Shown piece after piece: positions 37,108 through 48,504 of a DNA stretch of 64,000 bases. The position numbers and the translations under genes are program-made. The DNA lies in contig CM070580.1 of NCBI GenBank assembly GCA_036346355.1, positions 59,040,854 to 59,104,853 on the forward strand, given 5' to 3'. The DNA comes from Rhipidocladum racemiflorum. Its lineage: Eukaryota; Streptophyta; Magnoliopsida; Poales; Poaceae. How positions within the stretch are numbered: position 1 is the first letter of the stretch; every line of letters begins with the position of its first letter. Below the pieces are notes generated by a model. The model ran no database searches. It was not told the origin of the DNA and saw nothing but the letters and a program-made list of their open reading frames with translations.

Positions 37108-39482
37108 GGCTCTCTTCGCTTCGTTGTCATCGCATGCGTGCATTCATGCACAAACCCTAGTGCGATACCTTCACCTGTTCTATTATCATGACGTGAGCCT
37201 AGTCTCATCGTCATATCATCTTCAAGCCGAATCAAAACCTAACCGAAGACCGGTTTGATGAACTAAGTTTATCGTGAGCCGCGTTGTTATCTTTGCAATC
37301 TTTCCCGTTGTTTCAACCGTGGTAAGACACTTGTCTTGTCTTATCCCTGAAAACCTAATCTGCCATTAATCGAGAATTCCTTCGTGGACTTGGTTGATAG
37401 ACCATTGGCCATCTGTCATACCCTGCGTCCGATCTATCCGTCTCTCTTTTGTTTGACTGTGTCCGTTCGGTCAACAAAAGTCAACTTCAAGAATCGCTTT
37501 AGTTCATCGTGAACTAACATATCATATGGACCCGATCTATAGATCGAGAGCCCATATGTCGCTATCTGTCCAATCAAGATAATAACCCGGAAGAAATATT
37601 CTTCGAATATTATTCTTTCTTTCCCAGTTATTAGTCTTTCCCTTTTCGGTGTTTTGCCGAAAGCCCGTTCTCTTTTGTCAACTCTTCGATCTAATCCGTT
37701 CGAGTTCCCAAATCTCTCCCAAGCCGTTGTGCCCAATGCTGTTCGTTCTTAATTTGGAGTTTACTTGATTTGTCTTTTGAATTGGTTTGTATTTGCTTCT
37801 TCCTTAATCGTTAGACGTGTCGTCCGGAAGTCGTTCGAACGAGCTGAGGATCGAGAAAGTGGAAGTTGAAGCTCGAGGACCAAGGATCAAGGATAAAGAG
37901 TAAAAGACAGTAAAGTTTGCAAGGGCCAGGCAAGTTGTGCTTTGACCATGTTGATCCTATTTCGAAATCTATTTTGATTTAAACTATTGCATGCTAGTTC
38001 AATTAGAAAAATACTTTGTTTAAACCTGGGGGTTAGATAAACACCAATTTGCTATATGACACCTTGATTATCTAAGTATGTGCCATGATCCCTTGTCACC
38101 CTAGTTGTGGTTTACTAGTTGGACATAAACACATTGCCAACATGGGTTTTAGACCGTTGTAGTATATTGCTTAGACACGCTACGTGCTCATGACATGATT
38201 TTGGACAACCAAATGTTAATATTGACTTAATGATATATTGAACCTGTTTTGGAAAAGTATCATGTGATGTTGATGGCACGTGGTGCATGGTAATCAACTG
38301 GGGTTTGATAAACGGTTTCGGCCAGGGCATGTGGCAAGAGTAATCAGGTGGGCCGGTTGTGGCATTGGGGATGTTGATTTGGTTCTTGGGTAGTCTTGCC
38401 CTGGTCACTCTAAGGACTTAACCTTGCAAGCCTTTGAACTGGGCCATACATTACAACCACATGGCTGGAATGGGACGGCCCTAGTTGACTAAGTCGCTAA
38501 GGACTCACTTGTGGAGCCTCAGGGTGGCGATTACACCGTTTGTGTGATTGTATGGGGAGCGTATCGTGGTCGTGGCCGATACCCATCTAACGGTGTGTTG
38601 GTCCCATACTTCGCCTTGGCTAAGGGAAGGGATGGTGTAGAGCACGAACCGGAGAGGACCACCTGTGTTGTTTGAGGCTTAGAAAGGCTTTGTTATGATC
38701 GCTATTCGCATACTCTTGTATGGCGATTCACGGTGACGTGGTGAGTGGATTGTATCTTGTGGGTAAAGTGTATAACCTCTTCAGAGTGTAAAACCTATTC
38801 GAATAGCCGAGTCCACTGTACTGGACAATTCTCGGGGATTACATTCAAGGGTTAGATTTTCTCAAAAATTGAACTTGTGTTTGGAGGAAGTTTGACTATG
38901 TAAAAGTGATAATTGGTTAAGGATGTGGAATGATTTACTTCGAAACAAGCTGTGAAATTATTACTATTATTATCTGCTTTTACCGCTTTACAATCTATTA
39001 TGAATATTTGTGAAATGTCGTTTATTGCAAAATAACCCCTTCACTGTCATTTGGAATAAGCCATGCATATAGCTATTAGCCTTGCATTACGTGCATGACT
39101 TCTCGAGTGCTTTATGTACTCACCCCTTGCAAACAAACAATCACCGGTGAGCAAAAGTCTACATCGTCGAAGAAGAAGAAGTTCCGTGAGAAGGCGATTA
39201 TCTAGGAGTCGAACTCCTCGGTTGCCTCGTGGCGTATTGATGGGATTCACCGATGTTCTTCGTTCATTGCTGCTTATTTGGAGTTGAAGCCGTCAGGGTT
39301 TCACAAATGTAAGGTTGACCTTAAGGTCGCTCAATAGTTTATATTCTATTATTGAGTTATTTTTACTATTCCGCTGTGTATGATTGTGATATTCATCTAT
39401 GTTGAGACTGTGTGCACTAGCGTGATCCTGGACTAGTGCTGAATACACAGAGGGTCCGGATTTGCAAATTCGGGTCCCGACA

Positions 39483-40009
39483 ATGAGTCCCAAACCCTAG
39501 GGCACTCCACCAAGGGCTAGGATTAACCCTCTCATTTCACCCCACACATGGGCTTTACATGGGCCACATTGGCCATACATGTGTTTTAAACACAACCCGA
39601 TCAACCCGATGCAACGGGCCTTCATCCGCCGGACTTGACCACTCAGTTTCCTCCTCTTTGAGCCTCCAACCCGAACCAAAAACCTTGAGCCACCTCAAGT
39701 CCATTTCCATGACATCCAAGTGATCCTGGTTTGAGCCCAACCATTTCGTCGGCATCCTCCACCGCTCCGGACCTCGGTTCTCCCAACCTAGTCTCGGTAC
39801 TCACCAACGACCATAGCTGCCTCAGGAACCTGTACCAAAAGGAACAAACCATTTTGCACATACCTTTATCTTCCTGCATGTTATTCCACAATTATCATTA
39901 ATTCAAACATGCAATACCGAGTCAAATCAAACTCAAACCTGAGCACACCTTGCTCAAATAAAGTCAAATACTCATCACAAATAGGGATGGACCTCCACAT
40001 GGTCCTTCA
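39483..40009. other. Unassigned spacer between array and next element
   Basis: No recognisable gene. The minus strand has three overlapping frames of 60-82 codons without family resemblance. The base mix and junctions suggest remnant element or target DNA. Confidence 0.5.
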
Positions 40010-40114
40010 GTATGATTGTGATATTTCATCTATGTTGAGACTGTATGCACTAGTGTGACCTAGACTAGTGCTGAATACATAGAGGATTCGGATTTGCACA
40101 TTTGGGTCCCAACA
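40010..40114 (+). repeat. LTR 3'-end fragment of a related, older element
   Basis: The stretch from GTATGATTGTGATATT to GGGTCCCAACA parallels the last 100 bp of the array LTR with about 15% changes. It is followed at 40119 by a decayed primer site TGATATCATAGCC (ancestral TGGTATCAGAGCC). The rest of this LTR is missing on the left. Confidence 0.8.
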
Positions 40115-40330
40115 GAGGTGATATCATAGCCATACTGGCTGTAGGTTTTGACCCTTGTTAGACTGGTCGTTCTGGGGAGATTAAAACTATTTTATAAAGT
40201 CAAAATTTATTCAAGAAGATAAACAAATTCTTGACTTATCCACTCTTTCTTGTTTCGTACCCTTGCTGAAAATTTTCTATCGTTACATTGTTTTTAAAAT
40301 TACAATCTCACGAGAGCTGTCTTTTGGAAG

Positions 40331-41085
40331 ATGAGGATGATGTACACTTATGGAGAGTGAAACGGTGGATATGAAGCCAGGTTATGGAGGATGTTTCGGG
40401 TTTTGGGAGGTTTTGACAGGCAGATCTATAGGGCTAACAATTGGATCGTTAATGGAAAAGGAAGAGGGATGGTTTGCATGGTTACTATTTACACACAAGA
40501 GGATACCAAGGCTAGTCGTCTGATCAACATCATAGTGAGGAGATCGTCTTTTGAGGTCGGGATCCAGGAGTCAGCACGTCTTTCTCTACGCAGGATCGCC
40601 CACGACTACTCAGAGGAGTTGTGTCAGACCATGTTTTGTCTTCACTCATAGGAGGGAGGTGCAACCAGTGCCAAGATCGATCTCGAGGGAGTTGCCGCAA
40701 TTGTTTACATCGCCAGGTTTGCTGCTGCTTAGGAGGAGGTCATGGATGGTATAGTGCAAGAGCTTCAGGAGACCTATGATGCTTGGAGGCTGCTGAGTTG
40801 AGACTTCAGGAGACCAGAGTGTTAGCTTCACAAAGGATCACTGAGCTTGAGGAGGCTTTATACGCTAGAGAGGAGGAGGCTGAGTTGGAACTCGAGGACA
40901 AGGACCATGAGGAAATGGAGCCTGAGTATGAGCCAGAGCCAGAGTATGAGCCAGAGCTTGATCCTGACGAGGAGGCATCATCGACTACCATAGTTGGAGG
41001 TCATAGGGATCAGTTTGCACCGATGCCAGATCACCCACCAGTGCACACCCCAGGAGAGCCACTGCCAGGTTGGCTTGATGAGTGA
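40331..41085 (+). pseudogene. Remnant of the extra upstream ORF ('ORF0') of the chromovirus family
   Basis: Reads of three frames together give a protein related to the intact ORF at 49718-50542: GGYEARLWRMFRVLGGFDR here against GGYAAELWRMLQFLGGFER there, then TIYTQEDTKASR and RRSSFEVGIQE against the corresponding VYAREKTKFSR and KRSTFEIGIQE. A Glu-rich tail follows (EPEYEPEPEYEPELD, open in 40783-41085). Several stops and shifts disable it. Its place right after a PBS matches the place of ORF0 in the intact element. Function unknown; the coiled-coil-like and acidic tail suggests a structural or binding role. Confidence 0.7.
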
Positions 41086-41312
41086 TAGAGTCTAGTTGAG
41101 TAGATGGGACTGAAGAGTGTGAGTCCCGTCTTTTGAGTAGTAGAGTCTCCCTTTAGACGTTAGACTTTTGTGTGCTTAGGTTAATAAGTGTATTTATGTT
41201 TTATGAGTTTGTAGTATGAGTTGCATGGCCTTTAGGCTTTTGTAAGCAATAATACCAAGTTATTAATGAAATTGTTTAGGTTTGGATTTTGAGTCCAACC
41301 TGTTACCCCACA
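41086..41312 (+). other. Leader remnant between ORF0 and gag of the plus-strand fragment
   Basis: It matches the array leader (for example the stretch CCCTTTAGACG and the following CTTTTAGGCTTGGATAAGC-type block) and stops where a minus-strand LTR begins with TGATGGGATC at 41313. No gene. Confidence 0.65.
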
Positions 41313-41445
41313 TGATGGGATCTGAATGTGCAAATCCGTACCCTTTGTGTATTCAACACTAGTCCAGGATCACGCTAGTGCAAACAGTCTCAACATAGAT
41401 GAAATATCTCAATCATACACAACCGAATAATAAATAAAGACTTAT
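41313..41445 (-). repeat. Minus-strand LTR fragment of a related element
   Basis: Read on the minus strand it ends ...GATCCCATCA, the counterpart of ...GGTCCCGACA. It is cut after about 133 bp by the LTR that begins at 41446. It looks like an LTR inserted in the leader of the plus-strand fragment and then itself interrupted. Confidence 0.7.
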
Positions 41446-43734
41446 TATCGGGACCCGAATTTGCAAATCCGGACACTCTGTGTATTCAGCACTAGTCCAG
41501 GAACGCGCTAGTGCACACAGTCTCAACATTGGCAAATATCACAATCATACTCAATGAATAATAGGGTACTTTAATTAGTTAACCAAACTGGTTGCTTGAC
41601 CTTATGGTCAAGTTACAAATATACGCCTCGCAGGACGAAACTTATTAAAAGAGAGATAACTGCAGCGGAAAATAAGATAACTTCATGGCGCCATCCAGTA
41701 TACCACAGGCAACTGACTGGGCTCGCTCCCTAGTTAGACGGTTCCTCTGGAAGCTCCTCCTCCAAAACTGGTGTCGTCTCCTCTTCAACTGGTGTTGTTT
41801 TGTGGCAAGGGTGAGTACTTGGTACTCAGCAAGTCATGCACAGAATGCAGCTAATATACTACATGCATGGCTTAATACAAAGGAGTGACTCAAGGTATAT
41901 TTGCAGTAAAGAGCATTTAACAAGTATCATAAGTAGATTCGAAAGCAGTAGAAACAAGTATATCATCAATAACTTTTCCAGGAGTTAAATAAACATCTTT
42001 CCCGATTCTAATCCACATTTCCATCAACATCATTTTTAAACCAAACCTAACCTTTCAAGACCAAGTTATTTTCAAGAAAGTCTAACCCTTAACTGTAATT
42101 CCCGAGCGATGTCCAATACCGCGGACACGGCTATTCGAATAGATTTTACACTCTGCAGAGGTTATGCACTTTACCCACAAGATACAGTCAAACACCACAA
42201 AGGCGAGTGTGCATAACAGAGTCTTTCAGAAACTTCTAACAGTACAAGTGGTCCTCCCCGGTGATTGCACACTAACCCTTCCCTTAGCGAAGGTGAAGTT
42301 TAGGCCAATCCACCGTTAGATGGGTACCTGGCCGCAGCCCCGGTACGCTCCCCCGTACAACTACACAAAGGGTGTAGTTGACATCCTGAGGTCCCATAGG
42401 TACGTTATTAGCAACTTAATCAACTAGGTCTGTCCCATTACAGACATGTGGTTGCACGCTTGACTCAGTTCAAAGGCTTGCAAGGTTAAGTCCTTAGGAT
42501 GACCAGGGCAAGACTACTCGAAGAACCAAATCGACGTTCCCGGTGCCACAACTGGCCCACCCGATCATTCTTGGCACATGCCCCGGTCGAAAACTATTTA
42601 TCAAACCCCAGTTGATTACGATGCACCACGTGCCATCAACATCACATGATACCTTTCCAAAACAGGTTCAATATATCATTAAGTCAATATTAACATTTGA
42701 TTATCCAAAAATCATGTCATGAGCACGTAGCAGGTCTAAGCAATATACTACAACGATCTAATTTCCCATATTGGCAATTTAGTAATGTCCAACTAGTAAT
42801 CCACAACTAGGGTGACAAGGGATCATTGCACATATATAATTAACCAAGGTGTCATACAACAATTTGGCATTTATCTAATTTCCCCATATTTAAATAAAGT
42901 ATTTTCTAATTAAACTAGCATGCAATAGTTTTAAATCGAATTAATTTGAAATTGGGATCAACATGGTCAAAGCACAACTTGCCTTCAAAAAGTACTTGTT
43001 CTTGGTCCTGAGCTGGCTCCTGGGTCAACACTTCACCTTCGAAGCCTTCGGGCACTTCAACGTCTACTCGTAAAGCGTGCAAATAGCAATAAATAAATGA
43101 ACAGTAGACAAAAAGTGTCCAAACATCCAAATAAAGTTCACAAACAGAGAGAGCATAATTTTGTGAATTTTTAGAAACTGGAATCGTCGAATTCGGAGTT
43201 TAAATGCAAAAGTTATAACCGTTTAAAGTTTAAAGAAAACATTAATTAATTATAAACAGAGAAATAATCATAATCAAAAATTAATTAAAAAATTCATATT
43301 TGAGTAGGTCTCATTTTTATGAAGATTTAGAAATTTGAATCACTCAAATCGGAGTTGAAACGCAAAAGTTACAAGAGTTTGAAGTTTGAAACAAATTCTG
43401 AAATCAATAATTCGAAATAATAAATCATTTTCTTTTTCGGAAATCAATTATTGCGTCAGCATGACACGTGGACCAACCAGGAGCCGCCACGTCGCCTTGG
43501 GTCCATGGACCTGGCGCATGGCTCAAATGTCTCACTGACAGGTGGGACCCATCGGGTGACGTCATCGCTGATGTCAGCGTGGCTTGGCCACAGCGCTGAC
43601 AGGCGGGCCCCACCGGTGACATCATGGGTGACGTCACCGCACGGCTGGGACAGCGTGACACGCCTGAGCCGGCGTGTCGGCGTCGCTGCCTGCCAGCGTC
43701 TTGTTCGCGGCGGTCGACCTCCGACCACGTGGCT

Positions 43735-44625
43735 TGATCTTGGCCGTTGATTTGAAAATCAATGGCCCAGATTGGATCTGGCTTAACGCGTTTGGAAAAC
43801 AACTGGGCTGATCTGGACCGTTCGATCTTGATCGGACGGTTAAGATCCAATCTAACGTTTACAACGTGGCTAACCCTAACCGTTTGATCTAGATCTAACG
43901 GCTGAGAATGGATCTAGTACTGAGCGGTTTAGGCAACGTGGCACAATCTACGCCGTTTGATCTAAATCCAACGATTGGAAATAGATCTGGGGATTTCAAC
44001 GTGGAAACTCACCGAGGGGTGACGTGGCGCGATCTGGGCCCTTGGATCTGGATCGGACGACTGGTGGAGCTCGATCGACGGCGATGGCTTGCGGCGGAGC
44101 AAGGTCACCAAAGACGGGGACGGCGACACTCCCGACGGCGCTGCGGGGCTCCTCCGGCGAAGTGAGTGGTGCTCACTAACGCGACTTGACCTCACGGTTC
44201 CTGATCTGGGCTCAACGGTGGTGGAGGACGGCGGACGGCGGCGGAATCTGCAAACGAACGCGGCGGAGCGCTAAGCCAACTACGGCGAGCGATTGCGGCG
44301 GCTACACGGCGGCTTGAGCTTAGCGGGCTAGGGCTACAGGTGCGCACGGAAGTCGGCAACACGGCAGCGGCGGCGACGCATTAAATAGGTCTCTCGACGT
44401 CCGTGAAACACGCGGAAACCGAGGCCCACTCCGTTGCGGCGGCGGAATCCGAAAGGGATTCGGATTGGCTGACGTGGCTCAACGTCAGCCATTGGATCAA
44501 GATCCAACGGTGCAGGTGTTTGGGCGCGGGTCTAACTCGGGCGAGCTGGCTGGCTCGGTCGGGCTTGGGTTCGGGTGACGTGGCTGAATCTTGGCCGTTG
44601 GATCAAGATCCAACGGTCACGCGGT
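43735..44625 (-). repeat. Cluster of short inverted repeats (CCGTTGGATC..GATCCAACGG type) in the LTR
   Basis: Seven hairpin-like motifs occur near 43742, 43818, 43880, 43951, 44039, 44500 and 44595; the clearest read CCGTTGGATCAAGATCCAAC followed by GG. They lie in U3, upstream of the probable TATA-like site relative to the minus strand or around it. A transcription-factor or structural role is possible but not shown. Confidence 0.7.
44381..44387 (-). promoter_or_regulatory. Possible TATA-like site of the chromovirus LTR
   Basis: On the minus strand TATTTAA lies between GC-rich stretches, at about the same distance from the LTR start (650 bp) as the TATA box in the array LTR (800 bp). The match to TATAWAA is imperfect. 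Confidence 0.4.
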
Positions 44626-45030
44626 TAGGGTTCGGCCGAGCGGGTTCGACCGGATCAGCTGGCTCGGGTCGGACTCGAGTCTGACTCGGACTCGGGTCTG
44701 ATCGGATGAATAGTACAAACCCACTCGCATTTTCCAGCGATTAAATAATCCAATTAATTTCTCAGAAATTCATTTAATTCATTAAAAATAGCAAAATACT
44801 CAGAAAAATTCCAGAAAAATTCTGGAAAATATTTTGGAACATTTTGGACTCAAATAAAATATTTCCAACAAAATTTTATTTGCAAAGTTAAATTCTTTAA
44901 TTATTTAAAAAGGGGATAAATTCAAATAAATTCTAAATAAATCCAAATAAATTCCAGAAAATTCCAAAAATTTACCAAAGTGCCAAATCACACTTGAATT
45001 TAAGAAAAGCAAAATGTTGGGGTGTTACAG

Positions 45031-45044
45031 ACCTCCCCCCTTAA
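45031..45044 (-). other. Polypurine tract of the chromovirus
   Basis: Minus strand TTAAGGGGGGAGGT, next to the LTR start TGTAACACC. The sequence before it (GAATCTCGGGGACGAGATTC) is the same as before the array PPTs and is itself a near-palindrome. Confidence 0.88.
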
Positions 45045-45074
45045 CAGAATCTCGTCCCCGAGATTCAGGGCTTT

Positions 45075-46518
45075 TTAAAGAAATAGGTTCGGAAACTCTT
45101 TCTTCAAATCCTCTTCGCGCTCCCAAGTTGCTTCACTCACCGCGTGGTTGCTTCATTGAACTCTGCAGAAACGGGTTGACTTGTTTCTCGTCTCTCGGTC
45201 CATTGTGTCCAAAATCTTGACAGGGTGCTCCTTGTAGGTCAGATCCTCTTGTAGCTCGATTGACTCCAGCGGTGTCTGTTCCTCAGGTACTCAGAGACAC
45301 TTCTTCATCTGGGACACGTGGAACACGTCATGCACTCCTGCTAGTGATTGCGGTAACTCCAGTTGGTATGCAACTTCACCTCTACGGCTGAGAACCTTAA
45401 ACGGTCCAACATATCTCGGCGCAAGTTTTCCTTTGGCATGGAATCTCTTAACTCCTCTAAGTGATGTAACTCTGAGATACACGAAATCTTCTGGTTCAAA
45501 ACTCAAGTCTCGGCGACGGTTATCAGCATAACTATTCTGTCGTGATTGGGCTATCTTCAATCTCTCCCTGATCATGGCAATCTGTTCTTCGGCTTCTTGG
45601 AGAATATCTGGCCCAAAGACACGGCGTTCACCTGTCTCGTTCCAATTCAACGGTGTCCGACAAGGTCGACCATATAGTGCTTCGAATGGTGACATATGCA
45701 AACTTGCTTGATAGCTGTTGTTGTAGCTGAACTCAGCGTACGACAGACTTTTATCCCAAGAATCTGATTAACTCTTTCGGTTTGCCCATCCGTCTGCGGA
45801 TGATATGCTGTGCTAAAGTTCAAACGGGTTCCCATGGCTTCATGCAGCTTATTCCAGAATCTGGAGGTAAACTGAGTACCTCTGTCCGATACAATCTTCT
45901 TCGGCACTCCGTGCAAACAGACGATCCTGGTCATGTACAACTCAGCTAACTTATCTCCCGAATAAGTGGTCTTCACTGGAATAAAATGGGCGACCTTAGT
46001 CAAGCGGTCTATTATGACCCATATGGAGTCATATCCTCCTTGAGTCTTGGGTAAACCGGTAATGAAGTCCATTCCGATTTCCTCCCACTTCCACTCAGGT
46101 ATCTTCAACGGCTGTAGCAATCCTACTGGTCTCTAATGCATCGCCTTGACTCTCTGGCATATGTCGCACAACGCAACATGCTCAGCAACTTCACGCTTAA
46201 TGCTCGGCCACCAGAATCTTTCCTTCAAATCTTGATACATCTTGGCGCTTCCAGGATGAATTGAATACTTGGAGTCATGGGCTTCTTCTAGAATCAATTG
46301 CTTCAGCTCCTTCTGGTTTGGCACACAGATTCGATCCTGCATCCATAACGTGCCTTGTTTGTCCAACTTGAAGTGCTTTGCCTTGCCTTCCTCCATTTTG
46401 GACTTAATCCTGCGGATCTTGTCATCATCCTTCTGTCCTCCTCGGATCTGATCCTCCAGGGTAGGCTTCACTTCTAATGTGGCCAAGAATCCTTCTGGTA
46501 CTACTTCAATCTGCATCT
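45075..46518 (-). pseudogene. Integrase with chromodomain (pol 3' part), broken
   Basis: Integrase inserts the element DNA into the genome. The N-terminal zinc-binding region is seen (HPGSAKMYQDLKERFWWP...CDICQRVKA), then the core with the three acidic positions (IGMDFITGLP, VSDRGTQF, QTDGQTERVNQ), then the C-terminal part (GPFKVLSRRGEVAYQLELP, HDVFHVSQMKKCL) and a chromodomain (LTYKEHPVKILD, then SEATWEREEDLKKEFPNLF), which in chromoviruses directs insertion to marked chromatin. Lesions: a stop near 46132 between zinc and core parts, a deletion plus frameshift near 45765 after QTERVNQIL, a stop after KKCL near 45288, and a stop at the conserved Trp of the chromodomain. Ends at TAA 45075-45077. 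Confidence 0.88.
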
Positions 46519-48310
46519 TCTAGAAATCCTCACATAGCTCATCCTGACTTGTGGCTAACAACATGTTCACAGTATGGCTTTTCCGACTCAGGGCATCGGC
46601 CACCACGTTGGCCTTTCCGGGATGGTAATGGATTCCAACATTATAATCCTTGATTAACTCTAGCCATCTCCTTTGCCTCATGTTCAGGTCTGATTGGTGA
46701 AGATGTACTTGAGACTCTTATGGTCCGTGTATACCTCACATCTGTTTCCGATCAAATAGTGACGCCACAACTTCAAAGCATGCACTACGGCAGCTAGCTC
46801 TAGGTCATGCGTTGGATAATTCCCCTCATGCGGCCTCAACTGTCTTGATGCATAAGCGACGACCTTTCCGTTCTGCATCAGCACACATCCAAGTCCTTGG
46901 CGCGATGCGTCACAATAAATATCGAAGCTCTGATTAACATCCGGTAGGATCAACACCGGCGCTGATGTCAATCGCTTCTTCAACTCTTGAAAACCTTTTT
47001 CGCACTCTAGCGTCCATGCAAACTTCTTCTCCTTTTTCAACAATTGCGTAAGAGGTTTCGCAATGGTCGAAAAGCCTTCAATGAAACGGCAGTAGTAACC
47101 TGCCATTCCAAGGAAACTCCGGATCTGGGTCACGGTCTTCGGCTGTTCCCAATGTAACACAGCTTCTACCTTGCTTGGATCAACGGCGACTCCTTCTGCG
47201 GTCATTACATGTCCGAGGAACTCCACCTTGTCTTTCCAAAAGTCATACTTGCTGAACTTGGCGAAAAGTTGCTGTTCCCTTAGCTTTTCCAAAACTCGCC
47301 TCAAGTGCTCTGCATGTTCATCCTCTGTCTTGGAGTAGATTAAGATATCATCTATGAACACAACAACAAACTTGTCCAAATACTCCATGAACACCTTGTT
47401 CATCATATTCATGAAATATGCTGGCGCATTCGTCAAACCAAAGGACATAACAGTAAACTCGTAATGCCCATATCTTGATGAGAATGCGGTTTTCGGGATA
47501 TCTTCTGATCGGATCTTCAACTGGTGGTATCCCGATCTCAGATCAATCTTGGAGAAAACTCCGGCTCCTCTCAGCTGATCAAACAGATCATCGATCCTGG
47601 GTAACAGGTACTTATTCTTCACGGTGACTTCATTGAGTGCACGGTAGTCAATGCACATCCTGAAACTTCCGTCTTTCTTCTTAACGAATAGAACTGGCGC
47701 TCCCCACGGCGATGAACTTGGTCTGATAAATCCTTTCTCCATTAACTCTTCAAGTTGCTTCTTCATCTCTACCAATTCTTCGGTGGACATCCGGTAAGGT
47801 CTCTTTGCTATCGTATTGTGCAGTACAAGCTCTATCACAAACTCTATGTCCCTGTCTGGCGGCATACCAAGTAGATCTTCAGGAAAAACATCTGGATACT
47901 CATTCACTACTGAAACGTCTTCTATGCTGATTGCCTTGGTACTGTTAACCATCAACTGTCCATCTCTAACGGCGGTGGCTTGAAATTCCACTTTCCTTCC
48001 ACACGGGCTTTCAACTGAAATAATCCTTCGTCCACAATCCAAAACGGCCTTGTGCTGGGATAACCAATCCATTCCCAAAATAACATCTAAGGTCTGGGTT
48101 TCCAATAATATAAGGTTCGCTAGGAATTCTATCCCATCTATTAATATTCTCACCCCAGAACATCCTACTTTAGTTCGGAGTTCGGAACCAGGGGTTTGAA
48201 CTAAAAGCATGCATTTAAGTCTTGCAATCTCCAAATCATTTTTAGCAGCAAAGCCTTGAGAAACAAATGAATGCGAAGCTCCAGTCAAACAAAGCGTTGC
48301 AGTCTTGAGT
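46519..48310 (-). pseudogene. Protease, reverse transcriptase and RNase H (pol 5' part), broken
   Basis: The long frame 46684-48288 (534 codons) covers most of it. Protease: TGASHSFVS and ILGMDWLSQHKA; the catalytic Asp expected just before TGAS is not in frame (Leu stands there), explained by a 2-bp loss. Reverse transcriptase: RPYRMSTEELVEMKKQLEEL, KKKDGSFRMCIDYRALN, TVMSFGLTNAPAYFMNMMN and the catalytic VVFIDDILIYS. RNase H: FDIYCDASRQGLGCVLMQ and YTDHKSLKYIFT. A 1-bp shift near 46697 breaks the frame; the rest (NMRQRRWLELIKDYN, VVADALSRK) runs on to a stop at 46518. It copies element RNA into DNA in cytoplasmic particles. Confidence 0.9.
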
Positions 48311-48504
48311 TAACAAGTAACTTACCCAAGACGACGTCAGTGGCATTCTGCGGCGCATATGCGATGACATGGTTGACTCGGCCTCTTACCACTGATGCGA
48401 GGTGCTACTCCGGTGTCTTTGTCCCTCGGTTGGCTCCTGGTGCATGCGTCTGGCTGGTGTGGATCCCAGTTGAAGCGGATCGGGTCACTCCTGCTGTCTT
48501 CTTA

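Larger units (their letters stand above)
1..39482 (+). mobile_element. Head-to-tail tandem array of a non-autonomous Ty3/gypsy-derived LTR element
   Basis: Five internal regions alternate with six LTRs (the first cut by the window edge). LTR starts lie at 5439, 12804, 20170, 27499 and 34849, giving periods of 7365, 7366, 7329 and 7350 bp. Each LTR begins TGTAACATCCC after a polypurine tract and ends GGGTCCCGACA just before a primer-binding site, so every LTR serves as the 3' LTR of one unit and the 5' LTR of the next. LTRs (about 4.6 kb) are longer than internal regions (about 2.73 kb), which recalls the LARD and TR-GAG classes of non-autonomous plant elements. The array ends cleanly at 39482; the left end is not seen. 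The likely origin is unequal recombination between LTRs; an assembly artefact is less likely because copies differ. Confidence 0.93.
34849..39482 (+). repeat. LTR6 (terminal LTR of the array)
   Basis: 4634 bp, same layout. It ends CCCGACA at 39482 and is followed by unrelated sequence beginning ATGAG rather than a PBS, so this is the right-hand end of the array. ATGAG would be the 5-bp target-site duplication; its partner is outside the window. Confidence 0.93.
41446..45029 (-). repeat. 3' LTR of the chromovirus
   Basis: About 3584 bp on the minus strand, TGTAACACCCC (ending at 45029) to CCCGATA (41446; the other LTR has CCCGACA). The 3' portion (41446-42800) is the reverse complement homolog of the array LTR 3' half. 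The rest differs, lacks the GTTAACG minisatellite and carries GC-rich and AT-rich segments. Frames at 43425-43850 and nearby, open on both strands, are by-products of high GC. Confidence 0.9.

Noticed and set aside
1..39482. Centromeric satellite array
   Set aside because: The 7.35-kb unit has LTRs, PBS and PPT, so it is a retroelement unit; no 150-180 bp satellite is seen.
39497..39891. Small minus-strand gene with exons
   Set aside because: Three overlapping short frames and a possible splice motif exist, but no homology or consistent frame.
40783..41085. Independent gene for an acidic Glu-rich protein
   Set aside because: It is the out-of-frame tail of the decayed ORF0 copy.
43425..44684. 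Host genes in the GC-rich stretch
   Set aside because: Frames open on both strands, inside an LTR that is bounded on both sides; no conserved domain.
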